64,000 nucleotides of DNA from CAWJLE01 sp963843645. Its GTDB lineage: Bacteria > Chloroflexota > Anaerolineae > DAOTYC01. Positions 29,653 through 37,800 of this stretch are shown here, piece after piece. The stretch spans positions 682,001 to 746,000 of the forward strand of contig CAWJLE010000001.1 in assembly GCA_963843645.1 (NCBI GenBank), read 5' to 3'. A program made the translations under genes and the position numbers. The notes below the pieces were generated by a model. The model was not told the DNA's origin. It did no database searches and saw only the letters and a list, made by a program, of their open reading frames with translations. Position 1 is the first letter of the stretch, and each line of letters opens with the position of its first letter.

Positions 29653-29911
29653 GCGATCGCATTAAAATTGTTGCGCTCGTCCCGGCGATTGGAAATCGCG
29701 GCTATGGGCGGCAAAGCCTGCCTGCGCAGGCTAACGACCACGACCAAATTGGTCGGCGTGGCCACTTCGTTACCAGGGATCGCGTTTTCAAGTCGCTTTG
29801 CCCTCGTTTTTAGCCTGCGCAGGCAGGCTTTGCCGCCCATAGCCGCAAACCGATAGTGCTGCGCACGATTTCCAATCGCCGGGACGAGCGCAACAGTTTT
29901 AGTGCAATCGC
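29653..29911. repeat. Long imperfect inverted repeat (fold-back or MITE-like element)
   Basis: The left arm (29653-29734) and right arm (29810-29911) are reverse complements over about 82 bases, differing by a few substitutions and a roughly 20-base insertion in the right arm. Both arms share CGCTCGTCCCGGCGATTGG, the core GGCTATGGGCGGCAAAGC and the palindromic CTGCCTGCGCAGGCT. The 75-base centre has no reading frame. It resembles non-autonomous fold-back elements that spread in trans; no transposase or target-site duplication was identified. Confidence 0.85.
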
Positions 29912-29935
29912 CGTAGGCGCCAGGGCTGAATCGCC

Positions 29936-29964
29936 TTGACCATGGCCCCGCCTTGACCTATAAT
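29936..29964 (+). promoter_or_regulatory. Promoter of the nitrilase gene
   Basis: TTGACC (29936-29941) and perfect TATAAT (29959-29964), 17 bases apart. The in-frame ATG at 29963 lies inside the -10 box, which rules it out as a start. Confidence 0.75.
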
Positions 29965-30013
29965 GTCGCCGGGCAAGGGTTCGTGCATATTGGCGCAGGA
30001 GGGAGACAGTGCG

Positions 30014-30799
30014 ATGGGCAACCAGGTGGTCGTGTCTTTGGCCCAGATGGATATCGCCTGGGGGCAGCCGGAGGCCAACCTGGCAAAGGCTGAGCTGTGG
30101 ATCGCCGAAGCAGCCCGGCGCGGCTCCGACCTGATCCTCTTCCCCGAGCTGTGGACGACGGCATACGATCTGGTACACGCCGCGGGCCACGCGGCCGAGG
30201 CGGGCGCGGGCGTGCTGGCCCGGCTCGGCGACCTGGCCGGGCAGAATCACCTCTTCGTGGCCGGGTCGATCCTGCGGCGAGCTGAAGGGGGCATCTACAA
30301 TTCGGCGGTGCTGTTCGCGCCCGACGGCCGGGCGGTGGAGACCTACGACAAGATCCACCTGTTCGGCTTGATGGACGAGGACCGCTTCCTGGCGCCCGGC
30401 TCCCGTACGCCCGTGTTCGACTTTCCCTGGGGGCGAGGCGCCATGGCCGTCTGCTACGACCTGCGATTCCCGGAGCTGTTCCGCAAGTACGCTCTGGCCG
30501 GGGCTGAGATGATTCTCCTGCCGGCGGAGTGGCCGCATCCGCGCCTCGAGCATTGGCGGACGCTGCTGCGTGCGCGGGCTATCGAAAACCAGAGCGTCTA
30601 CGTGGCCTGCAACCGCGTGGGACGCGGCGGCGAAGCCGTGTTCTTCGGCCACTCCAGCATCATCGACCCAAGCGGAGAAGTGGTGGTGGAGGCGGGCGAG
30701 ACGGAGCAATTGATCACCGCAACGGTCGACTGGGGCGCGATCGCGGCCGCGCGGGACCTGCTGACGGTATTCGAGGATCGGCGCCCGGATCTCTATTGA
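30014..30799 (+). CDS. Carbon-nitrogen hydrolase (nitrilase/omega-amidase family)
   Basis: A 261-residue enzyme with the Glu-Lys-Cys triad in FPELWTTAY, YDKIHLFGL and AVCYDLRFPELF. Architecture and the residues around the Cys resemble omega-amidase/YafV and Nit proteins, which hydrolyse 2-oxo-dicarboxylic acid amides or deaminated glutathione; the substrate here is not determined. The ATG at 30014 has GGAGGGAG upstream. It is followed after 20 bases by a metallo-hydrolase and then the lipoate cluster, which may be co-transcribed. Confidence 0.88.
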   Translation: MGNQVVVSLAQMDIAWGQPEANLAKAELWIAEAARRGSDLILFPELWTTAYDLVHAAGHAAEAGAGVLARLGDLAGQNHLFVAGSILRRAEGGIYNSAVLFAPDGRAVETYDKIHLFGLMDEDRFLAPGSRTPVFDFPWGRGAMAVCYDLRFPELFRKYALAGAEMILLPAEWPHPRLEHWRTLLRARAIENQSVYVACNRVGRGGEAVFFGHSSIIDPSGEVVVEAGETEQLITATVDWGAIAAARDLLTVFEDRRPDLY

Positions 30800-30819
30800 G
30801 CCAACGACGAGGAGCAAGC

Positions 30820-31630
30820 TTGAGCGACGGAGACGGCGTTTTTGCCGTGAGACGAATCGCACCCCACGTCCGGGTCATCACCGAGCTGGGATGCGTGCAC
30901 TGTTACCTGGTAGAGGGCGCAGACTGGGCGCTGCTGATCGATTCGGGCCTGGGGGTGGGCGAACGTTCGAACGCTGGTCGAACGGCTCACCGACCGGCCG
31001 GTGATCGTCGTCAACACGCACGCGCACCCGGACCACGTCGGGGGCAACCACGCGTTCGATGCGGTCGCGATCCACGGGGACGAGGCAGAGTGGCTGGCAC
31101 ACGGCGCGTCGCTCGGGGATCGTGCGTTCGATCGGATCGAATGCGCGGATGGACGACTCCCGGCAGAATTGCCGCCTGCGCCGCCCTGGCAGTCGACGCA
31201 TCAACTGAGCCACGGTGAGACGCTGGACCTGGGGGGCGGCGTCAGGCTGGAGGTGTGGCACTCGCCGGGACACACGCCCGGAAGCATCTGCCTGCTGGAC
31301 GAATCGGCGCGGTTCCTGTTCACGGGCGACAGCGTCTACGCCGGACCCCTGGCCCTGCACTTCGACGAGTCCGACCTGGCGACGTACGTCGAGACGATCA
31401 AGAACCTGGAGACCGTCGGGTGGGATACCAACCTGGTGCTGCCCGGTCACGGCGAGACGCCGCTCGGCGGCGGCATCCTGCTCGAAGTCGGCTCCGGCGT
31501 GCAGCGCCTCCTCGACGGCGAGGGCCGATACCAGAAGATGCTCTGGCACGGGCAGCCAATCTTCGACGTGGCGCTGGGCCGCTTCTCGGTCCGCATTCGC
31601 CGGCCGATCAAGAATGATGCCGGCGCATGA
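30820..31630 (+). CDS. Metallo-beta-lactamase-fold hydrolase (one frameshift)
   Basis: About 270 residues. TTG at 30820 (SDGDGVFAVRRIAPHVRV) with GAGGAG upstream is the start. The dinuclear zinc site is visible as THAHPDHVGGN, WHSPGHTPGS, FTGDSVYAG and VLPGHGETPLG. The frame breaks near 30960, after LLIDSGLGVGE; the continuation reads VRTLVERLTDRPVIVVNTH. This glyoxalase-II-like group includes many thioester and phosphodiester hydrolases, so function is open; a link to lipoate thioester chemistry is only suggested by position. Confidence 0.82.
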
Positions 31631-31701
31631 GGGCAGCGTGATCGGCCGATGAAATCCGTGAAGAATCACAACCACGGCTTACGATCAGCCGGGAGGACGT
31701 A

Positions 31702-33297
31702 TTGACCTATAAATGGCGGCTGCTGGACACTGATCCGTGCTCCGCAGCCGAGAATATGGCCTTGGACGAAACAGTCCTGGAGGTGCGCAGCCGCGGCCTG
31801 ACGCCCAACACGCTCCGATTCCTGCAGTTCTCACCGCCGTGCACCCTGGTCGGCTACCACCAGGCCGTCGAACAGGAAATCCGGCCGGACTACTGCCGGG
31901 CCCACGGCATCGACGTCAACCGCCGCATCACCGGCGGGGGCGGGCTCTTCTGGGACGAGAGCCAGCTCGGATGGGAGATCTACGCTGCGCGCGACTACCC
32001 CGTTCTGCCCAAGGACCTGGAAGAGCTGTACGCCTACATCTGCGGGGGCGCAGTGCTGGCTCTGGCGGAATTCGGGATCCATGCCGAGTTCCGGCCCAAG
32101 AACGATATCGAGGTCGACGGGCGAAAGATCTCCGGAACAGGCGGCACGGAGTTGGACGGAGTGTTCCTGTTTCAAGGCACTCTCCTCGTCGATTTCGACG
32201 TCGAGACGATGCTGCGGGCGCTCCGCATTCCAACGGAGAAACTGAAGGACAAGGAAATCGAGTCAGTTAAGGAGCGTGTGACCTGCCTGCGGTGGCAGTT
32301 GGGGGTCACCCCCGCCATCGAGACGATCAAGGCGGCGCTGGTGCGGGGTTTTGTGCGCGTGCTGGACGCCGAATTCGAGCCGGGGCCGCTGACCGCGGAC
32401 GAGGCGCAGGTTCTGTCCGAAAAGTTGCCCTATTTCCAGTCCCAGGACTGGGTATACGGACCGCGGCGTTATCTGCCGCAGCGACGAGACCTGCGTGCTC
32501 TGCGCAAGACGCCTGGTGGGCTGCTGCGGGCCTCCCTGGTCGTCGATCGCCGGCCCGATCGATTGAAGAGCCTCCTGCTCACGGGCGACTTCTTCGCCTA
32601 TCCCAAGCGGGCGGTCATGGACCTCGAAGCGAGCCTGAAGAACGTACCCGCCGACAAGGCGTCGATCCGGCGTCGGGTGGAAAACTTCTTCGCGACGAGC
32701 GAGACCCGCATTTTGGGCGTCACCCCCGACGACATCGCTTCCACCATCGACGAGGCGCTGTCTCGCCTGGACTTCGAGCGCTACGGCATCGATTCGGCCG
32801 AGGCGAACAACCTGTTCATCGTGGGACTGCCCTTGGAGCAGATGCCGCGGCCCGAATACCTGTTGCTGCCGTATTGCGCCAAGCTCACCGACTGCGAGTA
32901 CCGCTATCGAGACGGCTGCGCGGTCTGTGGGCAGTGCAGCATCGGCACAGCATACGAGCTGGCCGAGCGGTACAATCTGCAGCCCATTACGATCCAGAAT
33001 TACGAGGCGCTGGAAGAGACGCTGACGGCCTGCCGCGACGACGGCGGCAAGGCGTTTGTCGGCAGCTGCTGCGAGCCGTTCTACGCCAAGCATCGGGACG
33101 ATTTCGAGCGCATCGGGCTGCCGGGCGTCCTGGTGGACCTGGACAGCTCGACGTGTTACGACCTCGGGAAACAGGAGCAGGCCTACCATGGGCGTTACGA
33201 GAACCAGACGGAGCTGCGGCTGGCCTTGCTGGAGCAGGTTCTCGACGCCCTGATGAAGCGACCGGAGGCTGACGCCGATGAATCTCCCACGCTTTGA
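31702..33297 (+). CDS. Lipoate-protein ligase fused to a DUF116 cysteine-rich domain
   Basis: A 531-residue two-part protein. Residues 1-250 are a BPL/LPL catalytic domain: RRITGGGGLFWDESQ matches the lipoyl-AMP-binding RRxxGGGxVFHD motif, and DGRKISGTGG supplies the catalytic lysine. A bacterial lipoate-ligase accessory region follows. From about residue 385 a DUF116-type region carries nine cysteines (392, 398, 406, 409, 412, 443, 455, 456, 484), including CAVCGQC, suggesting an iron-sulfur or zinc site. TTG at 31702 with GGGAGG upstream is the start. It overlaps the next gene by 20 bases. Probably attaches octanoate or lipoate to carrier proteins for the radical-SAM pair downstream. Confidence 0.85.
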   Translation: MTYKWRLLDTDPCSAAENMALDETVLEVRSRGLTPNTLRFLQFSPPCTLVGYHQAVEQEIRPDYCRAHGIDVNRRITGGGGLFWDESQLGWEIYAARDYPVLPKDLEELYAYICGGAVLALAEFGIHAEFRPKNDIEVDGRKISGTGGTELDGVFLFQGTLLVDFDVETMLRALRIPTEKLKDKEIESVKERVTCLRWQLGVTPAIETIKAALVRGFVRVLDAEFEPGPLTADEAQVLSEKLPYFQSQDWVYGPRRYLPQRRDLRALRKTPGGLLRASLVVDRRPDRLKSLLLTGDFFAYPKRAVMDLEASLKNVPADKASIRRRVENFFATSETRILGVTPDDIASTIDEALSRLDFERYGIDSAEANNLFIVGLPLEQMPRPEYLLLPYCAKLTDCEYRYRDGCAVCGQCSIGTAYELAERYNLQPITIQNYEALEETLTACRDDGGKAFVGSCCEPFYAKHRDDFERIGLPGVLVDLDSSTCYDLGKQEQAYHGRYENQTELRLALLEQVLDALMKRPEADADESPTL

Positions 33298-34345
33298 CGT
33301 GGCAGTCGTGGGCGCCGGTCCGGCGGGAAGCATGGCTGCCCTGGAAGCGGCCCGCGCCGGGGCGAGCGTCGTCCTGCTGGAACGCCGCCGCGAGGTCGGG
33401 GTGCCGGTTCAGTGCGCGGAATACGTCCCGTGGCAGCTGGCCGAGCAGATTCCCTGGCCGGCTGAGTGCGTCGTTCAGACCATATCGGCCATGCAGACGT
33501 TCCTGCCCGACGGCGAAGTCGTGGAAAGCCCGAATCGCGGCTTCACGATCAACCGCGGGGCGCTCGATCAGCACCTGGCGCGCTGCGCGGTCGAGGCCGG
33601 CGCCGATCTCTGGCTGCAGACCCGCGCCACCGAACAAACGGCGCGCGGCCTGCGGGTCCGGCGGTCCGGCCGAGACGTGGAGATCCAGACGGCGGTCATT
33701 GTGGGCGCGGACGGCCCCCGATCCACGGTCGGGACGTGGATCCACACGATGAACGCTTCGCTGGTCGCCGCCGCGCAGTGCACGGTGACGCTGGAGTGGC
33801 CGATGACCGCCACGCAGATTCATTTCGACCCCGAGTTCATCGGCGGGTACGGCTGGTTCTTTCCCAAGGGCAAGCTGGCCAACGTCGGCGTCGCGCTCCA
33901 GGCAGGGCTGCCGCTATCGCAGCCGTTGGCCCATTTCCTGGATCGGCTGTCCATCGACCGAAACACGATCGTCGGACGGACCGGGGGGTGGGTGCCGAGC
34001 GGCGGACCGTTGGGATGCACCTGGCAGGGCAACGTCGTTCTGGTCGGCGATGCGGCCGGACAGGCACACCCGATCACCGGCGCCGGCGTGGCGCACGCCT
34101 GCCTCTGCGGACGGCTTGCCGGTCGCGCGGCGGCCCAGGCCGCGCGGCGCGAGGATCTGAGCCTGTTGGGCCAGTACGAGACCGGCTGGCGCGATTTTCT
34201 CGGCGGGCCGCTGAGCCACGCCGCGGACAAGCGCCGATTTCTGGACGCGAGCTGGACGGACGATGCCCGCAGCCTCAGTGCGGCGCTGCGCGAAGCCTGG
34301 GTGGCTTTCCCGGCTTACGGCAGACGCCTGCCCCACCGTGGATGA
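33278..34345 (+). CDS. Geranylgeranyl-reductase-like FAD oxidoreductase (LipT-like)
   Basis: A 355-residue flavoprotein. VAVVGAGPAGSMAALEAARA (about 8-27) binds FAD; CAEYVPWQL and GADGPRSTVG follow; NVVLVGDAAGQAHPITGAG is the GD motif contacting ribityl phosphate. There are no membrane segments. Such proteins, called LipT, are found in lipS1/lipS2 clusters and are proposed to donate electrons or maintain redox state there. The sequence alone does not separate it from isoprenoid reductases; the cluster context decides. It overlaps the ligase gene and is separated from the radical-SAM genes by a repeat. Confidence 0.78.
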   Translation: MNLPRFDVAVVGAGPAGSMAALEAARAGASVVLLERRREVGVPVQCAEYVPWQLAEQIPWPAECVVQTISAMQTFLPDGEVVESPNRGFTINRGALDQHLARCAVEAGADLWLQTRATEQTARGLRVRRSGRDVEIQTAVIVGADGPRSTVGTWIHTMNASLVAAAQCTVTLEWPMTATQIHFDPEFIGGYGWFFPKGKLANVGVALQAGLPLSQPLAHFLDRLSIDRNTIVGRTGGWVPSGGPLGCTWQGNVVLVGDAAGQAHPITGAGVAHACLCGRLAGRAAAQAARREDLSLLGQYETGWRDFLGGPLSHAADKRRFLDASWTDDARSLSAALREAWVAFPAYGRRLPHRG

Positions 34346-34374
34346 GAGACGACTGCACCTGGGTACCGTCGTTC

Positions 34375-34447
34375 ACCACGGAGACACAGAGAACACGGAG
34401 AACAAAAATTGTTCTATCTTTCTCTGTGTCCTCCGTGCCTCCGTGGT
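34375..34447. repeat. ACCACGGAG-type intergenic inverted repeat
   Basis: ACCACGGAGACACAGAGAA on the left and TCTCTGTGTCC then TCCGTGCCTCCGTGGT on the right form an imperfect fold-back around an AT-rich centre. This type of repeat recurs in intergenic DNA of many bacteria. It lies between the LipT-like and first radical-SAM genes and may attenuate read-through or be a neutral passenger. Confidence 0.75.
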
Positions 34448-34491
34448 AAGCGGCGGTAAGCGCACCCAGTGCTGAACGATAGGAGGAACGA

Positions 34492-35541
34492 TTGACTGCA
34501 ATCGAGAGTCCCGATTACGTGCGAACCAGCCTCGCTGCGGCGATGACGCTCGGCTTCGTGTTCGGCCAATTTCGGCGCGACGCCCGGCTCACCGGGCTGA
34601 ACCTGCTGCTCACGTACGCAGACGGCTGCCTGGGGCATTGCAGCTACTGCGGCCTGGCCGGGGACCGGGAGACGCCGCGAGACGAGAAGCAGACCTTCAT
34701 CCGGGTCGATTGGCCGGCGTACGCGCTCGATGACGTCATTGCACGAACGAGAGCCCTGCCCGTCAGCCCGCTCAAGCGCGTCTGCGTGTCTATGATCACG
34801 CATCGGCGGGCCTTCGCCGACATGAATGCGGTCATCCGGCGGATGCGGGCCGAAGTTCCGCTTCCCGTGAGCGCGCTGATCTCGCCGACGCTGCTGAAGG
34901 ACCCACGCACTCAGCTGGCCGATACGAAGGCCGCCGGAGCGGACATGGTGGGCGTGGCCGTCGACGCCGCGCTGCCTGAGTTGTTCGAGCGTCACCGCGG
35001 CGCCCAGGTGCATGGACCCCATCGCTGGGATCACTACTGGGAATGCACCACGGCGGCGGTCGAAGTCTTCGGTCGCAACAAAGTCGGCGTGCACCTGATC
35101 GTGGGGCTGGGCGAGACCGAGCGCGAGATCATCGAAGCCATCCAGCGAGCGCAGGACCTGGGCGCGCAGACGCACCTCTTCAGCTTCTTCCCTGAGGGCG
35201 GGACCGCGCTGCGCCGCTGGCCGCAGCCATCTTACGGCCAATACCGCCGCGTGCAGCTGGCGCGCCACATCATCAACGAGGACTATGGACGGGCTGACCT
35301 GATGGCCTTCAACGAGGCCGGACAGGTCATCGACTTCGGCGTGGAGTACCTGGACGAAATCGTCGACGAGGGAACGCCCTTCATGACGTCCGGATGCCCG
35401 GGCAACGACGGCGTGGTGGCCTGCAACCGCCCTTTCGGCAACGAGCGGCCGTCGCGGCCATTTCGGAACTATCCGTTCACGCCTGACGTGGAGGACGTCG
35501 CGCTCATTCGGCTGCAGCTGCAACAGGACTTGAAGAGGTGA
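34492..35541 (+). CDS. Radical-SAM lipoyl synthase subunit candidate (LipS1/LipS2 family)
   Basis: A 349-residue BioB-like radical-SAM protein. The [4Fe-4S]-SAM cluster is held by GCLGHCSYCG (Cys46, Cys50, Cys53). A second cysteine set near the C-terminus (TSGCPG, VACNRPFG) could bind an auxiliary cluster, as needed for sulfur insertion. TTG at 34492 with AGGAGG five bases upstream is the start. In known systems LipS1 and LipS2 each add one sulfur to octanoyl-lipoyl carriers. Which of the two this is cannot be fixed by eye. It is four bases from its partner gene. Confidence 0.78.
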   Translation: MTAIESPDYVRTSLAAAMTLGFVFGQFRRDARLTGLNLLLTYADGCLGHCSYCGLAGDRETPRDEKQTFIRVDWPAYALDDVIARTRALPVSPLKRVCVSMITHRRAFADMNAVIRRMRAEVPLPVSALISPTLLKDPRTQLADTKAAGADMVGVAVDAALPELFERHRGAQVHGPHRWDHYWECTTAAVEVFGRNKVGVHLIVGLGETEREIIEAIQRAQDLGAQTHLFSFFPEGGTALRRWPQPSYGQYRRVQLARHIINEDYGRADLMAFNEAGQVIDFGVEYLDEIVDEGTPFMTSGCPGNDGVVACNRPFGNERPSRPFRNYPFTPDVEDVALIRLQLQQDLKR

Positions 35542-35545
35542 TCGC

Positions 35546-36550
35546 ATGGACCCATTGGATCGCACTCGACTGCAGGAGCTATACGATCGGCCGCTCTCCG
35601 ATCTTCTGGACGAAGCCTGGGCGCTCACGCGGGCAAGGTTCCCTCTGACGGTCAGATTCGCCGCTCCGAGCACCAAACGCTACGAGTCGGATACGTTCTG
35701 CAATACCTCGGACCGATTTGTTCCCATCAGCCTTACCGGGCGGGCATGCGAGCTGATGTGCGAGCACTGCAGAGGCCGGCTGCTGGAAACCATGTACCCG
35801 GCTCCCAGTCCCTCCGCTTTGTGCGACCTGGCCGACACGCTCGTCGAGCGTGGATGTCAGGGCGTGCTGATCAGCGGCGGCGCCGACGCGGACGGTCGCG
35901 TGCCGCTGGCAGAATACGGCGAGGCGATGGCAGCCCTGAAGGCCCGCGGCTTGAAGGTGATCGTTCACAGCGGATTGGTCGACCCCGACACCGCGGCGAT
36001 GCTCAAACGCGCGGGTGTGGACCAGGTCTTGATCGACGTCATCGGGGACACCGATACGATCCGCGAGGTGTACCACCTGCACAAATCACCGGCGGACTAC
36101 GCCCGGTCGCTGAACGACCTGAAAGACGCGGGCCTGGCGGTGGCGCCGCACGTCGTCATCGGTTTGCACTACGGCGAGGTGCGCGGCGAGTTGGAAGCTC
36201 TGCGGCTGATCTCTGCCGCGGACGTGGAGACGATCGTTCTCGTGGTGCTGACGCCCTTGCCGGGCACGCCGATGTGCGCTTATCCACCGGCTCCACCCGA
36301 CATGGTGGGCAAAATTGCGGCCCTGGCGCGCATTCTGAACCCGGAAACGCCCCTGTCACTGGGCTGCGCTCGTCCGGCGACCCGCAAGTTCGCCATGGAG
36401 CGGCTGGCCATCCACGCGGGCGTCAATGCGGTGGCGTATCCCAGCCAGGATTGCATCGAATACGCCCAGCTGTTGGGACTGACGATCGAGTTCTCCGAGC
36501 TGTGCTGCAGCCTGTTGTGGGCTGCTCCCCCCACCGGCGGCACCCAGTGA
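35546..36550 (+). CDS. Second radical-SAM lipoyl synthase subunit candidate (LipS1/LipS2 family)
   Basis: A 334-residue radical-SAM protein with FVPISLTGRACELMCEHCRG, giving the cluster cysteines Cys68, Cys72 and Cys75. This is the pattern of the uncharacterised biotin-synthase homologues to which LipS proteins belong. Additional cysteines (Cys52, LGCARPA, QDC, ELCC near the end) could bind a sacrificial auxiliary cluster. GAGGTG precedes the ATG. Translationally close to the previous gene; the two are expected to form a functional pair. Confidence 0.78.
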   Translation: MDPLDRTRLQELYDRPLSDLLDEAWALTRARFPLTVRFAAPSTKRYESDTFCNTSDRFVPISLTGRACELMCEHCRGRLLETMYPAPSPSALCDLADTLVERGCQGVLISGGADADGRVPLAEYGEAMAALKARGLKVIVHSGLVDPDTAAMLKRAGVDQVLIDVIGDTDTIREVYHLHKSPADYARSLNDLKDAGLAVAPHVVIGLHYGEVRGELEALRLISAADVETIVLVVLTPLPGTPMCAYPPAPPDMVGKIAALARILNPETPLSLGCARPATRKFAMERLAIHAGVNAVAYPSQDCIEYAQLLGLTIEFSELCCSLLWAAPPTGGTQ

Positions 36551-36604
36551 GTCGAACACGGGTGTATCCGTGAAGCTGGGATGCACCCCCACGAAACGTG
36601 CGGT

Positions 36605-36633
36605 TTGACAAAAGTCGCAGCTTGTGATATCCT
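36605..36633 (+). promoter_or_regulatory. Promoter of the S-box methionine operon
   Basis: Perfect TTGACA (36605-36610) and TATCCT (36628-36633), 17 bases apart, with TGA just before the -10. It starts transcription about 40 bases upstream of the riboswitch. Confidence 0.75.
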
Positions 36634-36676
36634 GTCAGCGATGTGAGTTTAATTGAATACCTGAGCCATGATGGCG

Positions 36677-36787
<111 letters not shown>

Positions 36788-36810
36788 AGGCCCAATTAGA
36801 TAGTCTGTAT

Positions 36811-36843
36811 GCCTCTTCCGTTACCCGAGAAGAGGCTTTTTTT
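36811..36843 (+). terminator. S-box-controlled intrinsic terminator
   Basis: GCCTCTTC and GAAGAGGC form a perfect 8-bp stem around a ten-base loop, followed by seven T. The upstream GAGAGGAGGC at the 3-prime side of the aptamer can pair with the left arm and act as antiterminator. Confidence 0.92.
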
Positions 36844-36897
36844 ATTCTCTGCGCGGCCGGCGAGGAGCGCTGATCGCGCCTACGGGGGGAGGATTCT

Positions 36898-37689
36898 GTG
36901 GATCTGGGGTTGAAGAACAAAGTGGCTATCGTTGCGGCTGCCAGCAAGGGCCTGGGACGCGCCGCGGCCTTAGAGCTGGCGAGGGAAGGCGCACGCGTCG
37001 CGATTTGCTCACGCAAAGAGGCCGAGATCGTTCAGGCCGCGGACGACCTGCGGCGCGAGACCGGGGCAGAGATTATGCCTCTGACGGCGGACGTGACGCG
37101 GGCCGAGGACGTCGAGCGCGTGGTAGCGAAAACCGTGGAGACCTGGGGCACCGTGGACATCCTGGTCAACAACGCGGGTGGGCCGCCGGCAGGCCACTTC
37201 ATGGATTTCGACGACGAGAGCTGGCTGAAGGCCTTCGAGTTGACCCTGCTGAGCGTCGTGCGCTTCTGCCGCGCGGTCATTCCCCACATGCAAAAGCAGG
37301 GCGGCGGCCGCATCATCAACATCACCTCGACCTCGGTCAAACAGCCCATCGACGAATTGCACCTCTCCAACTCGGTGCGTCCGGGCGTCATCGGCCTCGC
37401 CAAGAGCCTGTCCCTGCAGCTGGCGCGCGACGGCATCACCGTCAACAACGTCTGTCCGGGGAAGATCCTCACGCAGCGGACGTATGACGTCGCCGAGCTG
37501 CGCGCCAAGCGAGAGGGCATCCCGGTCGAGGAGATCGTCGGCAGCCTTGGTGCGGCAATTCCCATGGGACGCCTGGGTCAGCCGGAAGAATTGGGCGCGC
37601 TGGTCGCCTTCCTGGCCTCGGAGCGCGCGGGCTACATCACTGGAACCACCATCCAGGTCGACGGCGGCATCATCAAGGGGCTGTACTAA
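36898..37689 (+). CDS. SDR-family protein with non-canonical active site
   Basis: A 263-residue short-chain dehydrogenase/reductase. The glycine-rich loop AASKGLG (14-20), DILVNNAGG (87-95) and IPMGRLGQPEE are clear. The region that should contain the catalytic YxxxK reads HLSNSVRPGVIGLAKSL, so Tyr and Lys are replaced by Ser157 and Arg161. A distinct SDR subgroup carries LSNxxRxG in this place, so the change is probably ancient, not damage. GTG at 36898 follows GGGGGGAGG. First gene behind the S-box, so tied to methionine supply, but its reaction is unknown. Confidence 0.85.
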   Translation: MDLGLKNKVAIVAAASKGLGRAAALELAREGARVAICSRKEAEIVQAADDLRRETGAEIMPLTADVTRAEDVERVVAKTVETWGTVDILVNNAGGPPAGHFMDFDDESWLKAFELTLLSVVRFCRAVIPHMQKQGGGRIINITSTSVKQPIDELHLSNSVRPGVIGLAKSLSLQLARDGITVNNVCPGKILTQRTYDVAELRAKREGIPVEEIVGSLGAAIPMGRLGQPEELGALVAFLASERAGYITGTTIQVDGGIIKGLY

Positions 37690-37800
37690 GCACCGGTGGC
37701 GATTGCCCCTCTCCGACACGCTATTTCCGGGAAGGGCGGCCGTTCGTTTGTCCGGCCCCAACCGACCGTAAAGACCACGTACGAAAGCGAGGACAGAACC

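Larger units (their letters stand above)
29436..30013. other. 578-base gap: unassigned stretch, fold-back repeat and nitrilase promoter
   Basis: Bases 29436-29652 show no gene, RNA or repeat that I recognise. Bases 29653-29911 are a fold-back element (separate entry). Bases 29936-29964 are a promoter for the nitrilase gene (separate entry). Confidence 0.6.

Noticed and set aside
29963..30799. Nitrilase start at the upstream ATG 29963
   Set aside because: This ATG lies inside the -10 box of the predicted promoter; ATG 30014 has a strong ribosome site and fits the family start.
34492..36550. Biotin synthase (BioB) for the two radical-SAM genes
   Set aside because: Their neighbours are lipoate-ligase and LipT-like genes, no other biotin genes are nearby, and the sequences fit the BioB-like LipS group better than BioB itself.
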